Assembly (NCBI GenBank): GCA_003762715.1
Contig: RIBJ01000031.1
Location: 120,010-184,009, forward strand
Length of the DNA: 64,000 nucleotides
From: Muribaculaceae bacterium Isolate-104 (HZI)
GTDB taxonomy: Bacteria; Bacteroidota; Bacteroidia; Bacteroidales; Muribaculaceae
Direction of reading: 5' to 3'
The translations under genes were made by a program, and so were the position numbers. The notes beneath the pieces were generated by a model. It was not told the DNA's origin. It ran no database searches and saw only the letters and a list, made by a program, of their open reading frames with translations. Shown here piece after piece: positions 8,927 through 18,365 of this stretch; the first letter of the stretch is position 1, and each line of letters begins with the position of its first letter.

Positions 8927-10291
8927 TTATTTTGAGTTTCCTATATTTTTTATGTTTGCGACGACCGATTCCATCACTCCGTCATGAACGGATGTGGTTA
9001 TTTTGTCACCGGGAGAAAGGGATTGCACAGAGGACACCACTTTTCCGTTTACGCGTGTTATGGTGTAGCCACGCCTGAGGGTTGCCATAGGCGAAAGCGC
9101 ATCGAGCAGAGCGTTTGCGCTCTGCAGCCTGTCGTTTCGGCGAGCCAGCAGGTTGCCTATAGCCACGCGCATTGCCTGCGGCATCTGGTCAAGCCGCGCC
9201 ATTGCCGGAGCCATGCGCCCTGCAGTAGCTGCCACAAGAGCCGATGATGCGGCGCGGAGTCTTGACTTCATGCGCTCGACAGCAGCCACAGGAGCCACCG
9301 GCAGCTGCCCTTCAAGGTAGGCAAGCTGTGTTTTGCATCCTGAAAGGAGGTCATTGACCGTTCTGAGCATATCGGCGGCTATGCGCCTAAGGTTGTCAAG
9401 CTGACTTTCCGCATTGGCGATTAGCCATTCGGCAGCAGCCGTGGGGGTTTTCACCCTCATATTTGCGATATAGTCCAGCACGGTTACATCGCGTTCATGA
9501 CCGATGCCGACTATCACCGGCAACGGGAATTGTGCCACATTGGCAGCGAGGTCGTAATTGTCAAACGATACGAGGTCGCTTGTAGCGCCGCCTCCCCGTA
9601 TAATCACCACGCAATCCCACTTGTCAAGCTGTGCATTCACAGCTTCAAGCGCCCCTATCACCGAAGAAGCGGCGCGCTCTCCCTGCAATATGGCAGGGAA
9701 CAGCCCGGTTACAAACTTCAGCGAGTACGGGTTGCTGTAGAGCTGGTTCATGAAATCGCCATAGCCGGCGGCTCCCTCTGCCGATATTACGGCGATGCGT
9801 AAAGCGGGCACACTCCATTCGACATTTTTGTTAAGGTCGAGTATGCCTTCGGTCTTGAGCCGTTCAAGAATCTCGCGCCGGCGGCGTTCGACATCTCCAA
9901 GAGTGAATGCAGGGTTTATATCGCTAATGACGAACGACATGCCAAACGAGGCGTGATAGTTCACGCAGCCTTTCACCATAACTTTTATGCCTGTCGAGAG
10001 AGGCTGCCCGGTGTAGGCTACAAATCTGGCGCTAAGACGACTGAAGTTGCTTGCCCATATTATGCCACGGAGGCGGGCGTCTATTATGCCGGTTGTCTCG
10101 TTCTTGTCTATCAGCTCCATGTAGCAGTGACCGCCGCTCTGCCTGAAATCGCTGAGTTCGGCTGTAATCCACACATTCTGCGTGTCGGGCACAGCAAGGA
10201 GCGACGCTATGCGCCGGTTAAGCTCCCTGACCGTGATAGAGCTTACGGGAATTGAGGTGTCCTCGCCCAGTACTGCCGCCGGCATGGTCAA
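8927..10291 (-). CDS. xseA: Exodeoxyribonuclease VII large subunit
   Basis: XseA is the catalytic subunit of exonuclease VII. The 454-residue protein has an N-terminal OB-fold (about 15-120) and the catalytic region with the conserved VVIIRGGGATSDLVSFDN and GIGHERDVTVLDYIA motifs near 215-265, then a long coiled-coil part and a short C-terminal domain (RRGYTITRVNGK). Its ATG overlaps the stop of the DUF3256 gene by 4 bases, and xseB follows. Confidence 0.96.
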   Translation of the reverse strand: MTMPAAVLGEDTSIPVSSITVRELNRRIASLLAVPDTQNVWITAELSDFRQSGGHCYMELIDKNETTGIIDARLRGIIWASNFSRLSARFVAYTGQPLSTGIKVMVKGCVNYHASFGMSFVISDINPAFTLGDVERRRREILERLKTEGILDLNKNVEWSVPALRIAVISAEGAAGYGDFMNQLYSNPYSLKFVTGLFPAILQGERAASSVIGALEAVNAQLDKWDCVVIIRGGGATSDLVSFDNYDLAANVAQFPLPVIVGIGHERDVTVLDYIANMRVKTPTAAAEWLIANAESQLDNLRRIAADMLRTVNDLLSGCKTQLAYLEGQLPVAPVAAVERMKSRLRAASSALVAATAGRMAPAMARLDQMPQAMRVAIGNLLARRNDRLQSANALLDALSPMATLRRGYTITRVNGKVVSSVQSLSPGDKITTSVHDGVMESVVANIKNIGNSK

Positions 10292-10923
10292 CGCACAAAT
10301 TTTTTACCGTCCCAACGGTATGTGACGGTTTCTTTTAGACATGGAGACACAAGCTCATATACATCTGCCGAGAGAAACGCGCCTGTGTTGTTTGTCATTG
10401 TAAGCGTGGCAGAGGCGGGGTCATAGGAATAGCTCACGAGAAGAAACGGCACCAGACCCTCAACCTCGCCTGCCCTCGCCTGCCCCTCTTCAGTGAGCCA
10501 TTCGGAGAGAGCCGGCTTGGAAAACACCTGAGAGGTGATGTTCGTGCCCCAGTCGCCGGTATAGACTGTCATGCGGCTGTCCGGCGCAGGGGTGGCGACC
10601 GTACAAATCAGCGCTACAACCGTATCGCCCGACACACGCGGCAGAAGACAGAGTTCATACTCCGAAGCCTCGGACATTGCGATGCCGAGCTTTTCGGGAG
10701 ACATTGCCGTGATGCGCGACTTTCCTTCCATAGCGTTTTTGGAAGCCGTCGACATACCGCCCTCAAAGTAGTCAATCATGTCCAGTTTCGTGTCATGATC
10801 CAACAAAGGAAACACGCTCTGCGGAGCCTCGGCAAAGACCTGCTTTGCCGTAAGCTGCCCGAACGATGCGGCTGCGCCTGCAATCAGCGCCGCCACTACT
10901 GCCGATATTCTTGATATTTTCAT
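10288..10923 (-). CDS. DUF3256 family exported protein
   Basis: A 211-residue protein with a signal peptide at about 1-22 (ISAVVAALIAGAAASFGQ). The body matches the Bacteroidales-only DUF3256 family as I recall it (APQSVFPLLDHDTKLDMIDYF near the N-terminus). Function is unknown. It is packed between the helicase gene (9 bp away) and xseA (4-bp overlap), so it is transcribed with nucleic-acid enzymes though itself exported. Confidence 0.75.
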   Translation of the reverse strand: MKISRISAVVAALIAGAAASFGQLTAKQVFAEAPQSVFPLLDHDTKLDMIDYFEGGMSTASKNAMEGKSRITAMSPEKLGIAMSEASEYELCLLPRVSGDTVVALICTVATPAPDSRMTVYTGDWGTNITSQVFSKPALSEWLTEEGQARAGEVEGLVPFLLVSYSYDPASATLTMTNNTGAFLSADVYELVSPCLKETVTYRWDGKKFVR

Positions 10924-10932
10924 GTAACGGTA

Positions 10933-12717
10933 CTATTTTTTCTTTCTGGATGTCTTGCTTTTCTTTGAGCCGCCCCTGTTTTTCCTTAGAAAGTACTCGA
11001 AAGTCGACTCAGTGTCCTCCATTACGGGAGTCTCCGCTTTTTTCTTGCGACCGCTTGCCCGGGCATAGTCTTTGTCGGCAGAGGCTATCTCGCTATACAG
11101 ACGTTTGCCAAGGAAATCGGCTCCGGTAAGTCCGGTCACAACCCTGCGGGCGTCTGATTTGGGAACATCAAACAAAGAATAGCCGGGCATGAGGTCAATA
11201 CGTCCTACATCAACCCGCCGTCCTTCGACCGCATGGTTAAGCAGCTCAATAAGATTGCCGGCATAGAAACCGTCGTTCTTACCGGCGCTGACATATATTC
11301 TCGCCATTCCTTTTTCCGCAGTACGGCGGTCTTTTTCTTTTTCAGTACGCGGCTTGTCATGCTCTTTTTTCTCTTTACGCGGCTTTTCGTCAATAAAATC
11401 GATTGACGGCGCATCGCGGTAGTAGGCAAGCAGTCTGTTGAATTCGAGCGACAGCACCCTTTTGAGCAGGTCTTCCTGCGAAAGCCAGCTGAGTTTGCGG
11501 CTCACCCCCTGCATGTATTTGCCAATCTCCTCGTCATCGACTTTAACCTTTTCAATACGGTCCGCAAGATTGTAAAGCTGTTTTTCTATGATGTGCTCCG
11601 GAGTAGGCACCTCCTTGCGCTCGAACTTTTTGCCGATTTTCTTTTCTATCTCGCGCAGTTTGCCTTTTTCCCTGGAGTGTATAATAGCGACGCTCACACC
11701 TGTTTTGCCCGCGCGCCCGGTTCTGCCGGAACGATGGGTGTACACGGCGGTGTCGTCAGGCAGCCCGTAGTTTATCACATGAGTGAGGTTGTCCACATCA
11801 AGTCCTCGTGCCGCCACATCCGTAGCCACCAGAAGCGAAATCACCCCGTCGCGGAATTTTTTCATCACAATGTCGCGTTGCTGCTGCGACAGGTCGCCGT
11901 GAAGCGAGTCGGCATTGTAGCCGTCCTGTATCAGTTTGTCGGCGACCTCCTGTGTGTCGCGTCTGGTACGGCAGAACACGATGGCGTATATGTTAGGGGT
12001 ATCGTCAGCTATGCGTTTGAGGGCAAGGTATTTGTCTTTTGCATTGACCATATAGTACACATGCTTGACATTGGCGCTGCCCTCGTTGCGGTTGCCTATG
12101 ACAAATTCAACCGGCGAGCGCATGTATTTTTTGGCAATCTTGGCTATTTCGTTAGGCATTGTCGCCGAGAACATCAGCATTTTGCGCTGTTCGGGCACAT
12201 TGGCAAGTATCGCGTCGATTGATTCGAGAAAGCCCATGTTGAGCATCTCGTCCGCCTCGTCCAGAATCACCGTATGCACTCCGGAGAGATCTACAACGCC
12301 TCTTTTAATCAAATCTATCAGTCTGCCGGGTGTGGCAACGATAATCTGCACCCCTTTTTTCAGAGTTCTTATCTGACTTTCAATGCTTGAGCCGCCGTAC
12401 ACCGGCAGCACTTTCACCTCAGGCATGTACTTGGAAAAGTCCGCAAGGTCGCTGCCTATCTGTAGACAAAGCTCACGCGTCGGCGACAGAATCAAAGCCT
12501 GCGGTCGGTTAATTTCAGGATTTATACGCTGTAGCACAGGCAGTCCGAATGCGGCAGTCTTGCCGGTACCGGTCTGGGCAAGCGCCACAACATCGGTATC
12601 CTCGTTAAGAAGGTGCGGAATCACTTTTTCCTGCACCGGCATGGGGTTTTCAAATCCGAGTTCCCCGATTGCTTTCAGCAGGTCTTCTCTTACACCTAAT
12701 TCTTCAAATGTCATCAT
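10933..12717 (-). CDS. DEAD-box RNA helicase with DbpA-like RNA-binding domain
   Basis: A DeaD/CsdA-type ATP-dependent RNA helicase of 594 residues. Visible motifs, in order: Q motif (FEELGVREDLLKAI), AQTGTGKT, PTRELCLQ, TPGRLID, DEADE, SATMP and HRSGRTGRAG. A charged Lys/Glu linker (around 450-475) leads to a DbpA-like RNA-binding domain (MARIYVSAGKNDGFYAGNLI) and a Lys/Arg-rich tail. These proteins unwind RNA in ribosome assembly and cold adaptation. The gene heads the helicase-DUF3256-xseA-xseB operon. Confidence 0.94.
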   Translation of the reverse strand: MMTFEELGVREDLLKAIGELGFENPMPVQEKVIPHLLNEDTDVVALAQTGTGKTAAFGLPVLQRINPEINRPQALILSPTRELCLQIGSDLADFSKYMPEVKVLPVYGGSSIESQIRTLKKGVQIIVATPGRLIDLIKRGVVDLSGVHTVILDEADEMLNMGFLESIDAILANVPEQRKMLMFSATMPNEIAKIAKKYMRSPVEFVIGNRNEGSANVKHVYYMVNAKDKYLALKRIADDTPNIYAIVFCRTRRDTQEVADKLIQDGYNADSLHGDLSQQQRDIVMKKFRDGVISLLVATDVAARGLDVDNLTHVINYGLPDDTAVYTHRSGRTGRAGKTGVSVAIIHSREKGKLREIEKKIGKKFERKEVPTPEHIIEKQLYNLADRIEKVKVDDEEIGKYMQGVSRKLSWLSQEDLLKRVLSLEFNRLLAYYRDAPSIDFIDEKPRKEKKEHDKPRTEKEKDRRTAEKGMARIYVSAGKNDGFYAGNLIELLNHAVEGRRVDVGRIDLMPGYSLFDVPKSDARRVVTGLTGADFLGKRLYSEIASADKDYARASGRKKKAETPVMEDTESTFEYFLRKNRGGSKKSKTSRKKK

Positions 12718-12738
12718 TTACAATTATTAAATAAGTTA

Positions 12739-12746
12739 CAAAGATA
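12739..12746 (-). promoter_or_regulatory. Putative -7 box for the helicase operon
   Basis: The minus strand reads TATCTTTG, a TAnnTTTG match 21 bases upstream of the helicase start. The expected TTTG further upstream is weak. Confidence 0.5.
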
Positions 12747-12828
12747 CAACAATCCCGAACAACAATTGCACCATTATATGTCATAAATTCACACATATTT
12801 ATTAATTTCGCGTGGATTAACGAGGTTT

Positions 12829-14100
12829 TTGCCTCTTTTCGTGCCGTTACAGCCCATTTTTTTGCGACCAACTTTGAGAAAAGACATCTATGAAATTCGC
12901 CGCCGTGGAGCATGGCTCCTTATTATCGCCGCAGCAGCGGTGGTGGCTCTTTTCATGTGGTTCAGCGACTCGCTTGTAACCGACCTTTCGGAGCAGGAGC
13001 GCCAACGGATGGAGCTATGGGCAGACGCCACACGCAGGCTCGCGTCCGACACCCGCAACGGCGAAGGCGCCGATGTCGATTTCATGCTTTCGGTAATAGA
13101 AGCGAACAGAACCATACCTGTGTTGCTCACCGACGACCGCGGCGAGATTCTCCTGCACCGCAATTTCACACTGCCGCAACAGCCCGACAGCGCCGACCCG
13201 ACATACATTTCTCCGCAGAACCTGTCATTTTTACAGTCGCGGCTCGAAACCCTCAGAAAAAGCGGCAATGTGATAGACATTGAGATAGACCCCGAAAACG
13301 GGCAACATCTGTACTACGAAGACTCCACCCTGCTGCGCCAGCTGAGTCTGTACCCGTACATACAGACTCTTGTCATGCTCGCATTCGTGGCTACAGTGTA
13401 TTTTGCCGTGACCTCCACAAAAAAAGCTGAGCAGAACAAGGTGTGGGTGGGGCTATCCAAAGAGACCGCCCACCAGCTCGGCACCCCTATATCCTCTTTG
13501 ATGGCATGGACTCAGATGCTTGCATCCGGCGGCACCGACCCGTCCGTAATTGAGGAGATGGACAAGGATATAGACCGGCTTGCCGCAATAGCCGCCCGGT
13601 TTTCCAAAGTGGGTTCGCGCCCGGCGCTTGAGCCTGACAGCCCGGACACTATTGTTGAAAAGAGCGTCAGCTACATGCGGGGGCGCATATCCCGCTCGGT
13701 GTCGCTGATTTCGCTCACCGGGTGCGGCGATGTGCGCTGCAACTTGTGCGCGCCGCTCCTGGAATGGGTCATGGAGAATCTCATAAAGAATTCTGTCGAC
13801 GCAATGGACGGAACAGGCGCCATTACTGTCACATCGGGGGTTGACAAAGACAGCGCCACAGTAGCAATCGAGGTTGCCGACACCGGCAAAGGGCTGCCGA
13901 AGAAGCTGTTTAAGTCAATCTTCCGTCCGGGATTCACCACTAAGAAGCGCGGATGGGGTCTGGGGCTCGCCCTGGCTCGCAGAATAGTCGAAGAATATCA
14001 CCACGGAAAAATATTTGTGAAATCATCGGAACCGGGCACCGGAACAATAATACGCATCGAGCTGCCGGTCACCGGCGCCCTGCCCAGTTTCAATCAATAG
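12829..14100 (+). CDS. Sensor histidine kinase (orphan)
   Basis: A membrane histidine kinase. From the TTG at 12829 it is 423 residues: TM1 near 28-45, a short periplasmic sensor region, TM2 near 182-203, then the H-box ETAHQLGTPISS with His215, N-box ENLIKNSVDAM, G1 box DTGKGLP and the F/G2 region GWGLGLALARRIVEEYH. No ATG fits the frame; TTG (12829, 12862, 12874) or GTG (12841) must be used, so the start is uncertain by up to 15 residues. No response regulator is next to it. It runs into the HAD gene with 5 bases between. Confidence 0.9.
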   Translation: MPLFVPLQPIFLRPTLRKDIYEIRRRGAWLLIIAAAAVVALFMWFSDSLVTDLSEQERQRMELWADATRRLASDTRNGEGADVDFMLSVIEANRTIPVLLTDDRGEILLHRNFTLPQQPDSADPTYISPQNLSFLQSRLETLRKSGNVIDIEIDPENGQHLYYEDSTLLRQLSLYPYIQTLVMLAFVATVYFAVTSTKKAEQNKVWVGLSKETAHQLGTPISSLMAWTQMLASGGTDPSVIEEMDKDIDRLAAIAARFSKVGSRPALEPDSPDTIVEKSVSYMRGRISRSVSLISLTGCGDVRCNLCAPLLEWVMENLIKNSVDAMDGTGAITVTSGVDKDSATVAIEVADTGKGLPKKLFKSIFRPGFTTKKRGWGLGLALARRIVEEYHHGKIFVKSSEPGTGTIIRIELPVTGALPSFNQ

Positions 14101-14105
14101 TACCT

Positions 14106-14975
14106 ATGCTTTCCAATACACCAGTCAATACAGATATTTTCAGGAACAATCTTTTCATAACCGACCTTGACGGCACCCTTCTTGACGGGTTTGCAAAAGT
14201 GAGCAACACTTCGGCAAGAATAATCTCCGACCTGTCTCACCGGGGAGCGCTGATATCGGTTGCCACCGCACGCACTCCCGCCACAGTAGACCCTCTGCTG
14301 ACACACACCTTCACCACCCTGCCGGCAATAGTGCTCACCGGCGCGGCAATGTGGAACCGGGTTCACCGCTGCTATCAGGACACACGGCTGATAGACAGCG
14401 ATGCAGCCGCCGGAGCGGTTGACGCGCTGCGCTCCGCCGGCATAAACCCGTTCATATACTCCCTTTCCGACAAAAACATGCTCAATGTTTTTTACAACGG
14501 GGCAATGTCGCCGAGAGAAGAGAAGTTTGCAAACGACCGCCGTGGACTCGCGCTGAAACGTTTCAGGCTGAACGAGCCGACAGGTCTGGAGCATTATATT
14601 CCCGGCACAATACTCATCTTCGCCATTGGACGCGCCGACATCATTTTTGAGCAGGCGGAGCGCCTCGGCTGCGACAGCCGTCTGTCCATATCGGTTTACA
14701 ACGACAACTACAATCCCGACTCAGGAATAATGGAGATTCTCGCTTGCGGCGTATCAAAGGCATCGGCGGTGATGCAGCTCAAGGAGATGACCGGAGCGCG
14801 CCACCTGACAGTTTTCGGCGACAATCTCAACGATCTGCCTATGATGGCTGTCGCAGACACCTCGGTAGCCACTGCCAACGCCATGCCTGCCGTGCTTGAC
14901 GCTGCCGACATAGTAATAGGTCCCAACACCGAGGACTCCGTAGCCCGCTACATTCTCAGCACCCTCGAAGGCTGA
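14106..14975 (+). CDS. HAD-superfamily phosphatase, Cof type
   Basis: A 289-residue Cof-like (HAD IIB) hydrolase, probably acting on small phosphorylated metabolites such as sugar phosphates. Motif I is FITDLDGTLLDG near the N-terminus, motif II is SVATART, and motif IV is FGDNLNDLPMM near 242, followed by the family ending NAMPAVLDAAD. I start it at the ATG at 14106, just after the kinase stop; the frame is open further upstream but that part overlaps the kinase. Substrate cannot be told from sequence. Confidence 0.9.
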   Translation: MLSNTPVNTDIFRNNLFITDLDGTLLDGFAKVSNTSARIISDLSHRGALISVATARTPATVDPLLTHTFTTLPAIVLTGAAMWNRVHRCYQDTRLIDSDAAAGAVDALRSAGINPFIYSLSDKNMLNVFYNGAMSPREEKFANDRRGLALKRFRLNEPTGLEHYIPGTILIFAIGRADIIFEQAERLGCDSRLSISVYNDNYNPDSGIMEILACGVSKASAVMQLKEMTGARHLTVFGDNLNDLPMMAVADTSVATANAMPAVLDAADIVIGPNTEDSVARYILSTLEG

Positions 14976-14986
14976 GCGGCGCACAC

Positions 14987-15709
14987 TCACAGCGACCTGA
15001 GCACTTCAAGGCTTTTTATAGAGTCGAGCCGCGCGTAATGAATTGTAAAATAGCGCAGTATCAAATCCGTAACGCGATTGCGCTGGGCGCGTGTGAACCG
15101 AAACAGATGCATGTTGTCAAATGTCATTCTTGAAAGCGTAGCCGCCACCTCCGCCTCATCCGAGTAAAGAAAATCGCGGTGCAGCGGAGCAGCGGTGCGA
15201 AATCTGCCGTCCGACAGGTCAAACACCTTTCCCGGAGCAAAGGTGGCGCTGTCGGGGGCAATGCCGGCAACCATGCCGAGACGGTAAAGAAAGCAAACAT
15301 GAAAATTAGCCACCTTGTCAGGCTCCAGAGCATCAAGCCGCACAACCGCTGCCGAAACAAACCGCCACATCGGCTCATCTGCCTGACTTTCACCCAAAAT
15401 CACGCCGAGCACCTCGGCAAGAAACATAGCCACTCCACACTTTACCGGATTGGCGCGCAGAGCTGACAACGGATGCAGCGGACGCATCTCGGCAACGCGG
15501 TGTATATCCCTGCCCGGCACCACATCCGCCACACACTCAAGCACTCCGAGCGGCTGGGTGAGCGCCCTGCGGCGCATCGCCTCCCTGCCCTTGCCCGAAC
15601 CGACAAGCAGCGACACCCTCCCCGCCTCAAGCGAATACGCCGAAAGAATAGACTTACTGTCGCTGTAGCGCACGCTGCGCAGGCATATTATGTGCATTTT
15701 CTGTTTCAT
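14987..15709 (-). CDS. recO: DNA repair protein RecO
   Basis: RecO helps load RecA on gapped DNA with RecF/RecR. The product is 240 residues from the ATG at 15709 (MKQKMHIICLRSVRYSD), with an N-terminal OB fold (SKSILSAYSLEAGRVSLLVGSG) and a helical C-terminal part. The usual Cys zinc site is not evident. A TAATTTTG promoter box ends only 5 bases before this ATG, which rules against the longer frame to 15751 and suggests an almost leaderless message. Confidence 0.88.
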   Translation of the reverse strand: MKQKMHIICLRSVRYSDSKSILSAYSLEAGRVSLLVGSGKGREAMRRRALTQPLGVLECVADVVPGRDIHRVAEMRPLHPLSALRANPVKCGVAMFLAEVLGVILGESQADEPMWRFVSAAVVRLDALEPDKVANFHVCFLYRLGMVAGIAPDSATFAPGKVFDLSDGRFRTAAPLHRDFLYSDEAEVAATLSRMTFDNMHLFRFTRAQRNRVTDLILRYFTIHYARLDSIKSLEVLRSL

Positions 15710-15714
15710 CGTCG

Positions 15715-15722
15715 CAAAATTA
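15715..15722 (-). promoter_or_regulatory. Promoter box for recO
   Basis: TAATTTTG on the minus strand, with TTTG 17 bases further upstream (15740-15743). Only 5 bases separate the box from the ATG, so transcription should start at or next to the start codon. Confidence 0.5.
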
Positions 15723-15761
15723 CTACTTGACTTCCGTTTCAAACACAACATTATGCCTTTA

Positions 15762-15796
15762 TTTGAATGTGTTTCCGTAATAATTTACTAACTTTG
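15762..15796 (+). promoter_or_regulatory. Promoter for pnp
   Basis: TTTG at 15762-15765 and TAACTTTG at 15789-15796. The 23-base spacer is a little longer than usual. The leader to the pnp ATG is about 35 bases. Confidence 0.6.
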
Positions 15797-15837
15797 TGCG
15801 ATTTTTACGAAGTATAAAACATTATTATAGTAGATTT

Positions 15838-18114
15838 ATGTTACACCCAGTCAAAAAAACCATCACTTTGGCAGACGGTCGTACCATTACCCTGGAGACC
15901 GGCAAACTTGCCAAACAGGCTGATGGAGCGGTAGAGCTGCGCATGGGCAACACTATGATCCTCGCCACTGTGGTTTCTGCCAAGGAGGCAGGCGAAGGCG
16001 TTGATTTCATGCCCCTTCAGGTAGAGTACAAAGAAAAATTCTCATCATTCGGACGTTTTCCCGGAGGCTTCCTCAAACGCGAAGGCCGTGCCTCTGACTA
16101 CGAGATTCTGACATCGCGTCTTGTCGACCGTGTGCTCCGCCCCCTTTTCCCCGACAACTATCACGCTGACACTTTTGTCAACATAACTCTATATTCTACC
16201 GACGGCGTAGACATTCCCGACGCCCTCGCCGGTCTTGCCGCCTCAGCTGCCATAGCTGTGAGCGACATCCCCTTCAACGGTCCCATATCCGAAGTGCGTG
16301 TTGCGCGTATCGACGGCAAATTCGTCATCAACCCCACATTCGAACAGCTTGAGAAAGCCGACATGGAACTGATGGTAGGCGCTACCTACGACAACATCAT
16401 GATGGTGGAAGGCGAGATGAACGAAGTGAGCGAAGCCGAACTCCTCGCCGCCCTTAAAGCAGCCCACGAGGCTATCAAAGAGCAGTGCGTGGCACAGGTT
16501 GAGCTCGCAAAAGAACTCGGCATTGAAAAACGCGAATACTGCCACGAAGTCAACGACGAGGAGCTCCGCAAGGACATCCACGACAAATGCTACGACAAGG
16601 CTTACAAGATAGCCCAGACAGGCTGCGCCGACAAGCACTGGCGTCAGGATCAGTTCGACGCTATCTGCAAGGAGTATATCGAATCTCTCCCCGAAGAGGA
16701 ACGCGACGAAAAGACTCCCCTCATCAAACGCTATTACCACGATGTTGAAAAAGAGGCTGTGCGCCGCTGCATCCTTGACGAAGGCACCCGCCTTGACGGC
16801 AGAAAAACCACCGAAATACGTCCTATCTGGTGCGAGGTAGACTACATTCCCGGACCTCACGGCTCGGCTGTGTTCACCCGCGGAGAAACCCAGAGCCTCT
16901 CTACTGTGACTCTCGGCACCAAGCTCGATGAAAAAATAGTTGACGATGTTATAAACCAGGGTCGCGAACGCTTCCTGCTCCACTACAACTTCCCTCCCTT
17001 CTCCACCGGCGAGGCTAAAGCACAGCGCGGTGTGGGCCGACGCGAAATCGGTCACGGCAATCTTGCCCACCGTGCGCTTAAACGCATGTTCCCCGACGAC
17101 TTCCCCTATGTGTGCCGCATCGTCAGCGACATCCTCGAAAGCAACGGCTCTTCATCAATGGCAACAGTGTGCGCCGGCACACTCGCGCTTCTTGACGCCG
17201 GAGTAAAAATGAAAAAGCCCGTCAGCGGCATTGCAATGGGTCTTATCACAGACACAGCAAGCAGCAAATACGCAGTGCTTTCCGATATTCTCGGCGATGA
17301 AGACCACCTCGGCGACATGGACTTCAAGGTAACAGGCACACGCGACGGCATCACTGCCACTCAGATGGACATCAAGTGCGACGGTCTCTCTTACGAGATT
17401 CTCGAACGCGCACTGCTTCAGGCCCGTGACGGACGTCTGCACATTCTCAACATCATCGAGAACACAATACCCGCTCCCCGCGAAGACTACAAACCCCATG
17501 TGCCCCGCATCGTCACCATGCTCATACCCAAAGAGCTTATCGGTGCTGTCATAGGCCCGGGCGGAAAAGTAATCCAGGGCATCCAGGAAGCCAGCGGCGC
17601 CACTGTCAGCATCGACGAAATCGAAGACGGCGGCTACATCGAGGTTGCTGCTTCAAACAAAGCATCCATCGACAAGGCTCTCGACATGATTAACGCCATT
17701 GTAGAACTCCCCGAAGAGGGCAAGGTTTACACCGGCAAGGTGCGCTCTATCCTTGAGTTCGGCGCATTCGTTGAGTTCATGCCAAACCGCGACGGACTCC
17801 TCCACATATCTGAAATCTCCTGGAACCGTCTTGACGACATGGCGGCTTCCGGCATCAAGGAGGGCGACACCGTTGAAGTGAAACTCATTGAAATAGACAA
17901 GAAAACCGGCAAATACCGCCTGTCTATGCGTGCCCTTCAGCCCAAACCGGAAGGTTATGTTGAGCGCGAACGCGCACCGCGTGGTGACCGTCCCCGCCGC
18001 GATGGCGACCGCCCCAGAGGCGAGAGAGGTCCCCGCCGCGATTTCAACCGCAACGACCGCGGTGAAAGAGCTCCTCGTCGCGACAACCATAACGACAACA
18101 ACTCAGCGGAATAA
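15838..18114 (+). CDS. pnp: Polyribonucleotide nucleotidyltransferase (PNPase)
   Basis: PNPase degrades RNA 3' to 5' using phosphate. From the ATG at 15838 ([14 protein letters not shown]) it has 758 residues: two RNase PH domains separated by a helical linker, a KH domain ([17 protein letters not shown] near 563) and an S1 domain ([20 protein letters not shown] near 635). The frame is open 14 codons further upstream but that part lies next to the promoter. The last 50 or so residues form an Arg/Asp/Gly-rich tail with repeated PRRD units, likely disordered and RNA- or partner-binding. Confidence 0.97.
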   Translation: MLHPVKKTITLADGRTITLETGKLAKQADGAVELRMGNTMILATVVSAKEAGEGVDFMPLQVEYKEKFSSFGRFPGGFLKREGRASDYEILTSRLVDRVLRPLFPDNYHADTFVNITLYSTDGVDIPDALAGLAASAAIAVSDIPFNGPISEVRVARIDGKFVINPTFEQLEKADMELMVGATYDNIMMVEGEMNEVSEAELLAALKAAHEAIKEQCVAQVELAKELGIEKREYCHEVNDEELRKDIHDKCYDKAYKIAQTGCADKHWRQDQFDAICKEYIESLPEEERDEKTPLIKRYYHDVEKEAVRRCILDEGTRLDGRKTTEIRPIWCEVDYIPGPHGSAVFTRGETQSLSTVTLGTKLDEKIVDDVINQGRERFLLHYNFPPFSTGEAKAQRGVGRREIGHGNLAHRALKRMFPDDFPYVCRIVSDILESNGSSSMATVCAGTLALLDAGVKMKKPVSGIAMGLITDTASSKYAVLSDILGDEDHLGDMDFKVTGTRDGITATQMDIKCDGLSYEILERALLQARDGRLHILNIIENTIPAPREDYKPHVPRIVTMLIPKELIGAVIGPGGKVIQGIQEASGATVSIDEIEDGGYIEVAASNKASIDKALDMINAIVELPEEGKVYTGKVRSILEFGAFVEFMPNRDGLLHISEISWNRLDDMAASGIKEGDTVEVKLIEIDKKTGKYRLSMRALQPKPEGYVERERAPRGDRPRRDGDRPRGERGPRRDFNRNDRGERAPRRDNHNDNNSAE

Positions 18115-18132
18115 TATCTACGCTTAACCATA

Positions 18133-18179
18133 AGCAACCGGCGCCTGCGGGAAACACCCTGCGGGCGCCGTTGCTTTTT
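18133..18179 (+). terminator. Rho-independent terminator of pnp
   Basis: A G/C-rich stem (AGCAAC...GTTGCT outside, GGCGCC/GGCGCC inside) around an AAACA loop, directly followed by TTTTT. Confidence 0.85.
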
Positions 18180-18212
18180 GACGCAATACCTATCCTATCG
18201 CTCCGACGGCAA

Positions 18213-18350
18213 TTTAACACTTTGCGCCCGTAATTTTAACATTTGAAGAAATTTATCAAGACAAATAGTTGACTATTTGCACATTGCGACTTTAACATTT
18301 ACGAGTGTGAAAATTAAGACAACATCCGCCATTTTCGTGTCGTAACTTTG
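18213..18350 (+). promoter_or_regulatory. Control region with repeats, a palindrome and a promoter box
   Basis: This A/T-rich non-coding stretch holds three related direct repeats, TTTAACA(C)TTT, starting at 18213, 18235 and 18291. It also holds a perfect 18-base palindrome CAAATAGT-TG-ACTATTTG at 18262-18279, and a TAACTTTG -7 box at 18343-18350. Together they look like an operator-promoter for the gene at 18554, whose leader now contains the mobile element. No binding protein can be named. Confidence 0.5.
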
Positions 18351-18365
18351 CACTCAAAACACTTA

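Noticed and set aside
8611..9078. A plus-strand open frame of 155 codons over xseB
   Set aside because: It covers the hairpin, xseB and the start of xseA antisense, with no family features.
13953..14105. A longer HAD protein starting inside the kinase gene
   Set aside because: The extra residues lack HAD features; the ATG at 14106 directly precedes the motif I region.
16243..17070. A 275-codon open frame antisense to pnp
   Set aside because: It lies wholly within pnp, has no recognisable domain, and is explained by the codon bias of the sense strand.
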